A stretch of 64,000 bases of DNA, from the NCBI RefSeq assembly GCF_949628215.1, contig NW_027441194.1, positions 124,001 to 188,000 on the forward strand. Direction: 5' to 3'. The translations under genes and the position numbers were made by a program. Under the pieces are notes generated by a model. The model was not told the origin of the DNA and did no database searches. It worked only from the letters and a program-made list of their open reading frames with translations. The first letter of the stretch is position 1, and the number at the start of each line of letters is the position of its first letter. Origin of the DNA: Phalacrocorax aristotelis (taxonomy: Eukaryota; Chordata; Aves; Suliformes; Phalacrocoracidae). Below are positions 21,216 through 31,419 of the stretch, piece after piece.

Positions 21216-21756
21216 GCGCATGCGCGGCTGCCCACCTGCAGTACCGCGGTCTGGTCGCTCGGTGGCAGCAGAGAGCAGAAAAGGCGCCACTGCGCATGCG
21301 CGGCTGCCCACGTGCAGTACCCCGGTCTGGTCGCACGGTGGTAGCAGAGAGCACAAAGGCGCTACTGCGCATGCGCGGCCGCCCACCTGCAGTACCGCGG
21401 TTTGATCGCAAGGTGGCAGCAGCGAGCACAAAAAGGCGCTACTGCGCATGCGCGCCTGCCCACCTGCAGTACCACGGTCTGATCGCACGGTGGCAGCAGA
21501 GAGACGAAAAGGCGCCACTGCGCATGCGCGGCTGCTCACCTGCAGTACCGCGGTCTGATCGCACGGTGGCAGCAGAGAGCAGAAAGAGGCGCCACTGCGC
21601 ATGCGCGGCTGCCCACCCGCAGTACCGCGGTCTGGTCGCACGGTGGCAGCAGAGAGCAAAAAGGCCCACTGCGCATGCGCGGCCGCCCACCTGCAGTACC
21701 GCTCTTTGGTCGCACGGTGGCAGCAGAGAGCAGAAAAGACGCCACTGCGCATGCGT

Positions 21757-22043
21757 GGCTGCCCACCTGCACTGCGAGCGTTTGGGCGGTCGGTGGAAGC
21801 AGGGGCAGAAAGTAAAGCGCCACTGTGCATACGGAACTGCCTGGCTGCAGTACCGGAATCTGCTTGCACGGTGGCAGCAGCGACCAGCGGAAAAACTTCA
21901 CCCTCGGGAACGGGCGGCTGCCCGTCTGCAGTGCCCGGTTTTGATCGCTCGGTGACTGCCGCGAGCAGGGTAGCGCAGCTCCCCCCGTGCTGTTCCGCGG
22001 TTCGGTCGCTCGGTGGCAGCAGCGAGCACAAAAAGGCGCCAGT
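21757..22043 (+). repeat. Higher-order cassette C (NRF1-negative monomers)
   Basis: Same block order as cassette B, with CACTGCGAGCGTTTGGGCGG at its start. Distances between the flanking NRF1 palindromes are 298, 297 and 300 bp for B, C and D. Confidence 0.85.
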
Positions 22044-22280
22044 GCGCATGCGCGGCCGCCCACCTGCAGTACCGCTGTTTGGTCGCACGGTGGCAGCAGA
22101 GAGCACAAAAGGCGCCACTGCGCATGCGCGGCTGCCCACCCGCAGTACCGCGGTCTGGTCGCACGGTGGCAGCAGAGAGCAAAAAGGCCCACTGCGCATG
22201 CGCGGCCGCCCACCTGCAGTACCGCTCTTTGGTCGCACGGTGGCAGCAGCGAGCACAAAAAGGCGCCACTGCGCATGCGC

Positions 22281-22570
22281 GGCTGCCCACCTGCACTGCG
22301 AGCGTTTGGGCGGTCGGTGGAAGCAGGGGCAGAAAGTAAAGCGCCACTGTGCATACGGAACTGCCTGGCTGCAGTACCGGAATCTGCTTGCACGGTGGCA
22401 GCAGCGACCAGCGAAAAAACTTCACCCTCGGGAACGGGCGGCTGCCCGTCTGCAGTACCCGGTTTTGAGCGCTCGGTGACTGCCGCGAGCAGGGTAGCGC
22501 AGCTGGCCCCCGCTGTTCCGCGGTTCGGTCGCTCGGTGGCAGCAGCGAGCAGTGACACATCGTCGCCACT
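22281..22570 (+). repeat. Higher-order cassette D (NRF1-negative monomers)
   Basis: Nearly identical to cassette C except near its right end, where the array stops. The last monomer (22571-22660) is diverged and marks the array edge. Confidence 0.85.
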
Positions 22571-22779
22571 GCGCATGCGTCTGTTCCGGGTGCGGTACCG
22601 CACTTTGGCCGCACGGTGTCAGCAGGGTCCACCATCGCCACTCCGCATGCGCGATTCCCGGCTGCCGTAGCACAGCACGGCGGCAGCGGCACGACGTCCG
22701 TCACTCTTCTCTGGGGCAAGACCCGCGCCGGCTCTGGGTGACGTTCGCCGGGATAACGGAACTGTTACTGCGTGCGCAG

Positions 22780-24250
22780 AGCTCATGTTTCTCTGCACCT
22801 TCCCCACTCCCGCAGCCCCAGCAGTGTCAGTCGTTGCCTCCGCACCGCCCACCACCAAAGTGCCTCGAGCATTTTAGTCCTTCCGTCTCGACTGCTTTAA
22901 AAATCAGGTGGCCGTTACCGTCCTCCCTCCTGCCCCACTCACCCCCACCCCACGCCCTAGGGAGGAGAAGCAGCACAAACGACCTGGGGAGAAAGGTCCC
23001 CTTTCCCACCCCCCACCCCCCCGGAGTGAGCCCCATCAGTTGCTGTAGGCCTGCGGCATCAGGGCTGTGACAGGGAGAGCAGCAAGTCAACAGGTCCTAG
23101 AGGGTTAAAGAAGAAAATCAATCAGGGGAACACAGCTGCCCTTCCGAAGGCAGGCTGCCTGGGGTGAGGGGGGCAGCTGTGCGTCAGGGCACGGGGCAGC
23201 CAGGCAGACCAGGTGCCAGTGGCTGACCTGCAAAGGACTTGTGCGCTGCTGAGCCTTGGGCTTCGTTGGCTTGGCAGCGCCTCGCCTCGCCTCTGCACTG
23301 CCAGCACCCTGCTCTGCTCATCCTGCGTAAGCATAAGGCTTCAGCGAGCACAGAACAGGAGGCCAGGGAGAGGGAGGACGTCACCGGGGGAAAAAAGAGT
23401 CATGCGGGGGGGCCATGTCAGGGGAAAGCGTTTGGGAGGGCACAGACACACGCAGAGGGAGGGCGGGGGAGGAGGCGGACACCGCTGGACAGGGGCATGT
23501 CTGGGCAGACACGCCACGGGGAACATGCATGGGGATGACTGACACCAGGGGGTCCCCCCAGGATAATCCACAACGGGCAACTCACCTGGGCTAACCTGCA
23601 GCAGATGATCCGCTCCAGATAACTGACCCGCTCCGGCGAATCCATTCCAGATAAGCCCCAGCAATGCCCCTCAAACTGCCGGTGTTTCACCCCAAATTTT
23701 CCCCAGTTTAGGGTTTTCGGTGGGTTTATTTAGTTTTGGTGATTTCCGGTTGGATGGTTTGGCTTTTTTTGTTGTTGTTCGGGTTACTTTGGTTTTGTTC
23801 GTTTGGGGTTTTTTTTTTTTTTTGCTTTTCCATAAGGTAAAAGTTGGGATTGCTTTTCCAAACGGTTCACTTCCGGGTTTTTTTCACCCTTTCCACAACA
23901 TTGAAATTGGCGATTTTTTGCTTTTGTGCATGAGAATGGTTAGCAGGGTTCCGCCCCCCCACCCCCGCTTTTTTTACCCCCCTCCTTTCCAACTGCACAA
24001 ACCCAGCAGGAGTGGGCTTTCCCAAGAGCCCCGAATTGTTTTCTTTCCCCCAAACCTGTTTGGGGTTTTTCACCCCCCATTGCAGACCCAGACTCAGGGG
24101 CTTTGGAGTGTGTGTCTGCCCTGGCAGCAGCTCCCAGGCTGCCTACGCAGCCCCAGAGGGGAAAGTCCCCATTTGGGGGAATCGGCCCCAAATCGGGATG
24201 GGAGAAGGAGAACGGGGAAGGGGCAGCATTTGAAAGCGCTTTTGTGCCTT
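22780..24250. repeat. Duplicated segment, right copy, with a ~620-bp extra block
   Basis: This is collinear with 7790-8510 in two parts: 22780-23065 and about 23690-24210. Between them, 23070-23690 has no counterpart on the left and could be an insertion here or a loss there. A minus-strand AATAAA lies at 23726-23731. No gene is supported. Confidence 0.65.
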
Positions 24251-24289
24251 CAGTTGATTGGGGGGTGGGCTGTGTGTCTAATTTTTAAA

Positions 24290-24960
24290 TCTTCTCTATA
24301 AACATCTCTATCAACGTGGTTTCTTTGCATTTTAAAACCTTACATAGCATAGACATTTGCACTATGTGTCTACTTACACATCCTTACGGAGTACATCTAT
24401 ATTTTATATATACTATCTGTTTTACATTTACATACAACATCTGTTTAGACTTAGCTATTATATTTACACTTACACCTATTTAGGCTATTTACACTTACAC
24501 AGAATATCTCTTTACACATACCTGTTTAGACTTCCATATTAACACGTACATAAAACAGCTATTTAGGCTAGCTATCTGCTTACTTACCCTTTGACACTTC
24601 AATCTTTTTCGACTTCTCTATTTAGACATCTACTTACAGTTATACCTCGGCTTATTTCACTCTATATAACCTCTATTTAGATTACACATCTACTTAGACT
24701 ATGTAACACACACTAAGCGTAGATGCTCGCTCTAGTCAGACTTTCTTCTGCTTTGAATTCCTTCATCTATCCTTTTCACTTTAAACTCCTTTATTTTTTG
24801 ATCTAGATATATAGACGGTCGAGTTACTTTTGTGTTTTAAAACCCTGCATCTCGATGCAGAATTTTTGTATCCCGAAATCCGTTATATAATATAGGAGAG
24901 ATAAGTTCTTATCTCAAAATCCCTTTATGCATCTATAAATTAATATTACACATGTCAATA
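24290..24960. repeat. AT-rich degenerate repeat
   Basis: The block is AT-rich with endlessly varied TTTACACTTACA, CTATTTAGAC, CATCTATTTA and TACATATAC strings. No fixed period can be read by eye. It ends abruptly against a GC-rich C/G-run segment at 24985. Confidence 0.6.
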
Positions 24961-25148
24961 TATATAAGAGGTTTTTGTAATAGCCCCCCTGAATTTTCAG
25001 GCATTTTGGGGCTGTAACCCCCCTTTTTGGGGGGGAACCCCTACATGACGCCCCCACTCACCTGTTCCTCTGACGCATTATCAGCTCCCCCAGTGACACC
25101 GGGGCACCCCACATGACATCATCACACCCCCCCCAGGACTCCCCCAAT

Positions 25149-25154
25149 TTTATT
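25149..25154 (-). terminator. Minus-strand poly(A) signal AATAAA
   Basis: The plus strand reads TTTATT. On the minus strand AATAAA is followed within about 40 bp by a G/T-rich stretch (GGGGGGGGTGTGATGATG). It lies 124 bp past the stop codon of the candidate terminal exon at 25278-25631, a sensible place for a 3' end. Confidence 0.4.
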
Positions 25155-25277
25155 CACCCCCAAGAAGGGCACTAAACAAGGGAACCTGCTCCAACCTGCA
25201 GCTCATTACTTTAATAGTGCCATTTACAAAGGTACACGCACACCCCTCCCACACCCCCCAGAAAAGGGGGAGCTCTG

Positions 25278-25631
25278 CTAAAATCTAAAAGGTGGGGCAG
25301 CCCCCCAAACAGCTGCAGCCCCCCCAGCCCCTGTCCGCAGGCTGGCGGCTGCCCCACGGCAGAGCAGGAGCGTGCCAGAGGACGGTGTCACGTCTCTCTC
25401 GGGCTCCGCTCGGACATGTTCCCGCACTGGGACGGGCTCCCCGGGGTGACAAACAGCCCCGGTCCCTGGGGGCCCCGACTCTCCCCACCGGGCAGCCCTC
25501 GCGGCCGCACCTGCGGGGCACCCGCTGGAGACAGAGCCAGGAGCCTCCAGGCCGAGGGATGGCCCCTTACCTTCACCACGCTTAACGACCGGCAGGCATC
25601 TCTTGAGCATCACGAGACACTTAGACGACAT
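25278..25631 (-). CDS. Candidate last coding exon, minus strand, product unknown
   Basis: A good minus-strand 3' splice site (GATTTCTGTTTTTCAG) ends at 25632. An open frame then starts MSSKCLVMLKRCLPVVKRGE and runs to a stop at 25278. A strong internal 5' splice site (GTGAAG|GTAAGG, exon end 25571) could instead end a 61-bp exon. It is phase-compatible with the candidate exons at 26479-26530 and 27438-27562. The later part is Gly/Ala/Pro-rich and may be untranslated. No family is recognised and chance cannot be excluded. Confidence 0.33.
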   Translation of the reverse strand: MSSKCLVMLKRCLPVVKRGEGKGPSLGLEAPGSVSSGCPAGAAARAARWGESGPPGTGAVCHPGEPVPVREHVRAEPERDVTPSSGTLLLCRGAAASLRTGAGGAAAVWGAAPPFRF

Positions 25632-25639
25632 CTGAAAAA

Positions 25640-26478
25640 CAGAAATCCCAAACTATATTTCAGCACGTTAATAAAATAGCACAGAAGAAAATGGAGGAGC
25701 TCAGTCAGCATAAGGGGTAGGAAGGAAATTGAGCCGCAGCAAGATTCCAGGCAAACGGGTCACGTCAAAACACAACACATCCTTTAAAAGCTAGAGTGAT
25801 TGGAACGCTTGAAAACGGTATTAAGACTAACCGATACCATTTTGAACAGATCCTTCGCGTAACACTGAACGCTCTGGCTGGTGCTGGAAAACGTCTCATC
25901 CCTTCCTTACGGCACCGCTGCGGGGAGATAACCCCGTGAGGCTGCGGGGCAAAGTTGTACCGGAACCGGAACCTCCGCTTACAGACCCACCGCAGCAGCT
26001 ACAGCCCTCGCCCTGCCGCCGCACGTCTTGCTGCCTGGCTCCACGAAGCCTGAAGTGAAGCGTGTCAAACTTGAAAGAGTAACGTAAAAAATTAAGAATA
26101 AATCTCAGTAATTCACTTTGTGCTGAGAAGGCGGGCGCGTGTTTACGCACATCCAATATGAGCGTCTAGGCTCTAAAAGCTTTCCATTTTCCTTCTGCGT
26201 TCATTCAACTCGCACAGCCGTTCACGCCCGCCATAAGATTATCTATCTCCAAAATACACAGCAGCAACGTGACTGGGGGGTTTTGGCGTGTTACGGAGTC
26301 GGGAGGGACGTCCGCCCGGCTGCCCCGCCCAAGAGATGCTGCTGAACTGCCAGGGAAACGCGCGTCGAAAGCGAGACTGAAATAAAGTACTTAAGAGCGC
26401 TCCCTCAAAATACCGGCAGGAAACACCCCCCCACAACATTCAGTCGCCCCTCATTAAATATTTACAACAAATACCTAC
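25640..26478. other. Possible intron of the minus-strand candidate
   Basis: No coding frame or repeat is recognised. If the exon chain is real this is intron sequence. Confidence 0.3.
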
Positions 26479-26530
26479 CTGCTTAAGTACACCTAACAAA
26501 TCGTACCCTACATCTGCTTGACAGTTACAG
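26479..26530 (-). CDS. Candidate 52-bp minus-strand exon, product unknown
   Basis: On the minus strand a CTAAC branch-like string and GCGCTCTTTCAG precede the exon; AAGCAG|GTAGGT follows it. After one base that completes a split codon the frame reads CNCQADVGYDLLGVLKQ and ends on a codon boundary. This joins in phase to the exon at 25631. No family is recognised. Confidence 0.33.
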
Positions 26531-27437
26531 CTGAAAGAGCGCAAGTCACGTCGTAAATCAGACGATGTTAGCTTTTTTTTAAACTTTCATTTATGACAGA
26601 AGAATCGGTGAGTGAAGAGATCCCCGATACAGTTTTACTTTTTTGGGGGGGGGGGAAAAATAATACCACAACAAAAAACCACACAAATCAAATCCCCAGT
26701 GTTGCAATACACGGGGCTACCAAGAAGGACCGGCAGACCTGCTAATGCGTTCGGCTGTACCGAAGCATGCAGGCGAACCGCATTTTATGGTATCTCGACT
26801 GTTACAACTGAGAACCCAAGCACTACCAATGCCATCAACCTTTGGAGTATGTGCTGTGCTTGGATCTCCGCAAGGACCATGGATTTTTTTGTCTTTAAAA
26901 AAAAGCAATACTTTGCAAGTCTTGTGCTGATGAGTTCTGCTGACAAAGACACTGTCTCTAAGATGCACTCTGATGGCAAGTTCATAGAATGCAACCTCAC
27001 TGAATAAGAAATATCTCAATTCTTCAAAATCTCTTCCTAACAAAAGTCACACTGTGGGGCTTTCAGATGGGTCAGATTATGCATCCTTTCACAACAAGAA
27101 ACACACCAGCTAACCAGGATATTCTTGCAGTGGCCAGGTGCCTCTTCATCATGTAAAAAAGGAAAAAACCCAGAGCCAGCAATAAGTATCACACAGGTCA
27201 ACACAGATCTCTTCCAGAGCACCCCCCTCATCAAAACGAACATGCCCATCGGCTCACCTGCTCTGCACAGATTCCAGCATCACACCCCGCTTCCGTCATC
27301 GCTTGTGGCACCAAACGTATCAACACACAGTAAACTACCGTTACGCTCGTGAGAAATCACCGCCCCGTGACTTCCTCATTACTACCCAGCTCACTTCTAA
27401 TGCTCATACGCCGTTCCAAAGACGGCCCACGTGTTAC
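26531..27437. other. Possible intron of the minus-strand candidate
   Basis: AT-richer sequence with short frames on both strands (for example 26717-27043 on the minus strand). None has recognisable domains. Confidence 0.3.
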
Positions 27438-27562
27438 CTACAAAACTGAAGAGCTCGACGACGGACCACAGCATTCTCTGGTCTTAGATGCTGGCCGCTG
27501 CCCCACCTTCTCAGACCTCTCATAGGCGTGCGGCAGCAGCACTCCGAGCCTGCCAGCGGCAC
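27438..27562 (-). CDS. Candidate 125-bp minus-strand exon, product unknown
   Basis: A strong 3' splice site (GCTTGGCTTTTTGCAG) precedes 125 bp with an open frame that ends ENAVVRRRALQFC plus two bases. The exon is followed by TTGTAG|GTAACA. The two leftover bases join the first base of the exon at 26530 to give a serine codon, so three candidate exons in a row share one reading frame. A second frame of this exon is open up to its last codon, which weakens the call. Confidence 0.33.
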
Positions 27563-27789
27563 CTGCAAAAAGCCAAGCGAAAAGGCACCTCCTGAGATGC
27601 TGCCCGATGCCACAGCCTGCCCGCACCGATCCCCGTCTCGCACCCCTTTCCCTCGACAGCCTCCCACCCGGCCTACGTCACTTGCAGCTGAACACGGCAC
27701 CTCGCCCGCCGTCCGTAACACCCAAACGACACGCGTTGCTTATAACTTCACCAGCAACACAACACCTCAGAAAAGAGCTGCTACTTCAG

Positions 27790-28260
27790 CCCACCAATCA
27801 CCACTCGCCTTGCTCGACTTGCCTCCTTTGCTCATTGCTACGCTACTTCAAAACCAAAACAAAAGACAAACGCAAGGAGCAATGGAGTCATAGAGGCATC
27901 GGTCACATCTTCCCTCTATATACACCACGCACCGACTCACCCGCTTACATCGGTCCCCTCAGTTCCCCTCCGTCGCCCTGCACGACTCGTCCCTCGGCAT
28001 CTCCAAAACCAATACGAAACAAGTCGCCTGGTTGCACAGCAGTACCTTAACTGTTCCTGAACACCGACTATAACCTGCCATTAAAAACAAACATATGACA
28101 TCAAACATGAAGCCCTACGCACGTACAAGCTTGAACACCCTGCAGAGGTAATCTGCTCAGCTGAACTCTAGCTGCCTCTCCCAGATAGCCACGGTCACGG
28201 CCTCCGAGCCCACAAAACGTCACGGTGATTACGGTCCTTGCCTGCTGAGGAGGGCCACTC
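27790..28260 (-). repeat. Family member B of the A-D duplicated segment
   Basis: Related to 8560-8945 and 28920-29350. The exon-like core (about 27944-28003) keeps the GACGAGTCGTGCAGGGCGAC string, but it has a TGA in frame and no pyrimidine-rich 3' splice site, so if exonic it is decayed. Confidence 0.6.
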
Positions 28261-28919
28261 CATCCGAGATGACGGTACCACCTTTCCCCCAACAGCCTTA
28301 GCACAGCAACAGATGAACCCTAAGCTCTCATCGCTGTGCCACCTACCCGACTCTACACGGCCAGCAAGGCGGCTCCGAGCCAAACTCACAAAACGCACAC
28401 ACCAACGCTATGAGAAACACTACAAACCGCGCGCCTCCAAGACGAGAGAACGCTCTCGGCAAACACAGAGACAACTGGACGGAAGAGCTCGTCCAGCAAC
28501 AAGACCTGCAGAACCCTGACAGGGATGCAAGGAGGCCCTAACGAGATCCAAAATGATTAGAAGAGCGTCAGGGCCCGTGACAAGAAGTTCCTCTCAAAAC
28601 TGAGAGGGAGGAGGCACAAGAAGCCCAGCTACAAGACCTAAGAACGTAAGGATGCAGGGAAGAAATCACGCTCCCTGAAAACAGACAGCGACAGAGCAGA
28701 GCTGTTCACGCATCTGGGAACGACGCCGCAGACGACAACTGCCCAGAAACTCCTCAAACATCAGAGCGATCCACGCTTTAAACTGTAACGCAAAAAGAAG
28801 CACCCGATGGGCGCCGGCCCCACAATTAGGACCTTGCCAGCCCCTAGGGATAGCGCTGTGCTCCTGAGAGCAAAGAGAACAAAGTCACCAGCCCCATGCG
28901 CCCCCTCACTGCGACCCAG
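28261..28919. repeat. Left half of a ~1.1-kb tandem duplication (downstream part of B)
   Basis: The part at 28630-28780 (AGACCTAAGAACGTAAGGATGCAGGG onward) resembles 29710-29800 (AGACCTCAGAACGTTCAGGTGCAGGG onward). B plus this stretch and C plus its follow-up therefore look like diverged tandem copies of about 1.1 kb. Confidence 0.45.
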
Positions 28920-29350
28920 CTCGCCTGAAATGCTCCTCAAATAGCCTTCGGTCGCATCTTCCCTTTAATCCCGCACACGGACCCGCTGCCTTAGTGTGCT
29001 CTACTCAGCTCTGCTCCATCACCCTGCACAGCTCCATCTTCATCCTCTGCAAGAACAGCATGATAGAACAAGTCACCTGGACGCACAGCAACAGCTTAAC
29101 CATTCCACAGGTCTTGCTTCCACGTAGGAATACCATCTAGAGCCCAACTACTGCATGCCATTAAAGGAAATACCTTCAATCAAATGTTAAGCCCCACGCA
29201 CGTACAAGCTTGAACAGCTGAGAGGTGCCCTCTGCTCAGCTAGCACTCTAGCTGCCTCTCCCAGGCAGCTACGGTCATCCCCTCGGCACCCACAAAACAC
29301 CCCGGAAATTACCATCCTCGCCCGCTGCCAACGGCCACTCGCTCCGACGA
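28920..29350 (-). repeat. Family member C of the A-D duplicated segment
   Basis: Shares long near-identical strings with member A (CACAGCAACAGCTTAACC, AGGAATACCATCTAGAGCCC) and with B (CTCTAGCTGCCTCTCCCAG). Its exon-like core has a good CTGTTCTTGCAG but stops in frame. Confidence 0.6.
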
Positions 29351-29546
29351 GGGTTGTACGGGCGTTGCCAAAACAGTCTATGCATATTAACATTAACCAT
29401 ATACTCTTATTGCTATTCTTTCCTCCGCTCTACCATTGCTACACCCCCAGGCGGAGCAGCTCTGACACAGGCATCGACATGCACGGACCGACACCGCTCA
29501 CAAATACTACAAGCGACGCGATCGAGGCACCTAAGAAAACTCTCAC

Positions 29547-29651
29547 CGAGACGACGGACTTCCGGCCCAGAGATGCCACCGGGCGAGAAGATCTATACGG
29601 CAGCGAGGAAGAAGCTATAGCATCCGCAGAGAAGTCACCTACCATCATCAC
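29547..29651 (-). CDS. Candidate 105-bp minus-strand exon, product unknown
   Basis: On the minus strand GGTTTTATTGCAG precedes 105 bp that are open in one frame (35 codons, phase 0 at both ends, beginning VMMVGDFSADAIASSS and ending LGRKSVVS). TCG|GTGAGA follows. An alternative 5' site (GATG|GTAGGT) lies nine bases in. No domain is recognised. Confidence 0.28.
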
Positions 29652-29879
29652 CTGCAATAAAACCATATACCCACAACTAGGACGACGTACGAGCGACAAG
29701 CCACTCTTAAAGACCTCAGAACGTTCAGGTGCAGGGAACAGGTCCCAGAAAAGGGCTCTGCGTATTCAGACTGCTCCTCAGCAGCAGTATCGAGGCCGCC
29801 TTAATCACCGCTGCAAAAAGATGACCTTCTATAAAGGTCTAATATTTCAGACACAAGACAAATCTATGCAGTAGACTTA

Positions 29880-30549
29880 AAATGCGAGAAAGGAAGCTCT
29901 TGGTTACCATTATGCCGATGAGCCAGGGCTTGCAAAACCCTCAATATTGCTACCTAGGTGCCTGCTCAGCACGGAGAACAACAGACACATCGAGACCCGA
30001 GTACAGTAAGGAACAAAGACAGACTACAAAATCCACACAACAGCACAAGCACAGGCAGGAACTCCCCCTGCCTGGCAGATGCTTCTGTTTTGCAGAAAGG
30101 ACACCACAACCTCTCTCGGCCCAAACGTGTCCGGTCTCTGAACGGTACCCTCCGCTGATTTTACAACCCCTGCCTGCCCCACCTGCGCTTCCCCCAACCG
30201 ACCGGCCACCCGCACAAAGACCGCATCGGCCCCTCAGCTTCCCTTCCAAATCTGGGGGCTCAAAAGCCATCCTTTAAAAAGGCCACACAGGCTACGTAGG
30301 ATGGGGCTGCGGTCACACGGATACTCTTCATCTCCAAACGTGCGGTGCCATCACTCAGCATCGCACCACTCAACGCCGGCCACTTCCGCAACAACAGCCT
30401 CCTCGGAAGCGCCGTGAACTTCCGCTCCCCCACGCTCTAATGAGGCTGGATGTCGTGGCCGCCGCCACCTACGGTGCCTAGAGAACCAGAGAGACAAGGC
30501 GACCCCTGCGCCTGGAAGCGGCCGCCCGCTCACAAACAATTCCACACCT
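29880..30549. other. Inter-exon sequence, nothing supported
   Basis: Short overlapping frames exist on both strands without recognisable features. Confidence 0.35.
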
Positions 30550-30709
30550 CAAAAATAACAGCTGCTACGGCTCCCTGTTCATCGCTCACCTTGCCCAACG
30601 AGCTCGGGGCAGACATCCCGCTTTGCATATAGTTTTGTGAGTCCCTTCATTAACTAGTCACATAGGTGCTCACACTGCACGACCCCTCCGTTGTCACGTG
30701 CTGACCTAC

Positions 30710-30766
30710 CTTCTCACGATGCTCTGTTCGCCCCCTCCCTTCCGTGTCCGGCTCCCTACCGCGCAT
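30710..30766 (-). CDS. Candidate 57-bp minus-strand exon (family member D), product unknown
   Basis: The exon is bounded by GTTGGTGCAG and GAGAAG|GTAGGT on the minus strand and is open for 19 codons (MRGREPDTEGRGRTEHREK), phase 0 at both ends. Its position in the surrounding sequence matches the 60-bp exon of member A (8703-8762), but the peptides share little. The 3' splice tract is weak. Confidence 0.25.
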
Positions 30767-31341
30767 CTGCACCAACAGCCACATTCCAGACTCATCCTTT
30801 CCCCTACCGTGCCAACACGGCTCCGCTCACCTCCCAATCCGTGCCTCCCGGGTCAGTGGCCACGTCAGGTGCCTGCTCGCATTCTCGGTCCGTCCCCGAT
30901 GGCTGGGGAACCGTCACCTTCAATGCCAGGCCCACTTCTGGGGAAATACGGAGAGGCACACAGATGTTGGACACTGCTTTCCAAAATCAAGAGCTCACCA
31001 CGCAAAACAAACTAACAAATCCTTTTGACCGACTTGTTCGGCAACACAGAGACCCCAAAGGCAGAAATCCCAGACGAGTGACCTCACAGCCCGCCCCGTC
31101 ACAGCACACGACGCCATCTGCTCGCCTTTGCCGTCACGCCTCGCTCGACTGTCCTGCTTAACCCTCGACCTGTTACTTAAACTGCAAGAAAAAGTCAAAC
31201 CACGCAACACACAAAAATCACAGTTCGTGTCAGATGACTCAAGCACAGGCGGACACCGATAGGGCAAATGCCAAAAGCAATACGGGAAGCAAACAGGCGT
31301 GGCTGGTGTAGCGACACACTCTCCTTTTGTAGGTAACTCAC

Positions 31342-31408
31342 TCCTGAGCGACTCCATGAACAGCCGCGTGGAGAACCTCTCGGCAGACAGCACGCTCGAG
31401 TGGCCGTG
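31342..31408 (-). CDS. Candidate 67-bp minus-strand exon, product unknown
   Basis: CTTCCCCGTATGTGTCAG precedes and CAGGA|GTGAGT follows on the minus strand. The open frame reads HGHSSVLSAERFSTRLFMES and two more codons plus one base. The residue mix looks protein-like and not repeat-like. No family is recognised. Confidence 0.3.
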
Positions 31409-31419
31409 CTGACACATAC

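Larger units (their letters stand above)
19615..22660 (+). repeat. Higher-order tandem array of ~75-bp monomers with NRF1 and CTCF-like sites
   Basis: Monomers of 73-77 bp run GCGCCACTGCGCATGCGCGG, CTGCCCACCTGCAGTACCGC, GGTCTGATCGCACGGTGGCA, GCAGAGAGCA. The perfect NRF1 palindrome GCGCATGCGC occurs 21 times (for example 19982, 20311, 20388, 20465, 20540, 20615, 20690), plus two single-base variants at 21747 and 22571. Most monomers also carry CGCACGGTGGCAG, which fits a CTCF core only partly. NRF1-positive runs alternate with ~300-bp cassettes of diverged monomers, so the array has higher-order structure. The monomer is about 25 codons long, so artificial open frames of up to 487 codons appear. 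Confidence 0.93.

Noticed and set aside
19966..22603. Open frames of 250-487 codons on both strands in the NRF1 satellite
   Set aside because: The ~75-bp monomer is 25 codons, so any stop-free monomer frame extends for kilobases. Several frames are open on both strands.
19615..22660. CRISPR-like array
   Set aside because: The repeats are contiguous monomers without unique spacers, in vertebrate-type sequence; no cas genes.
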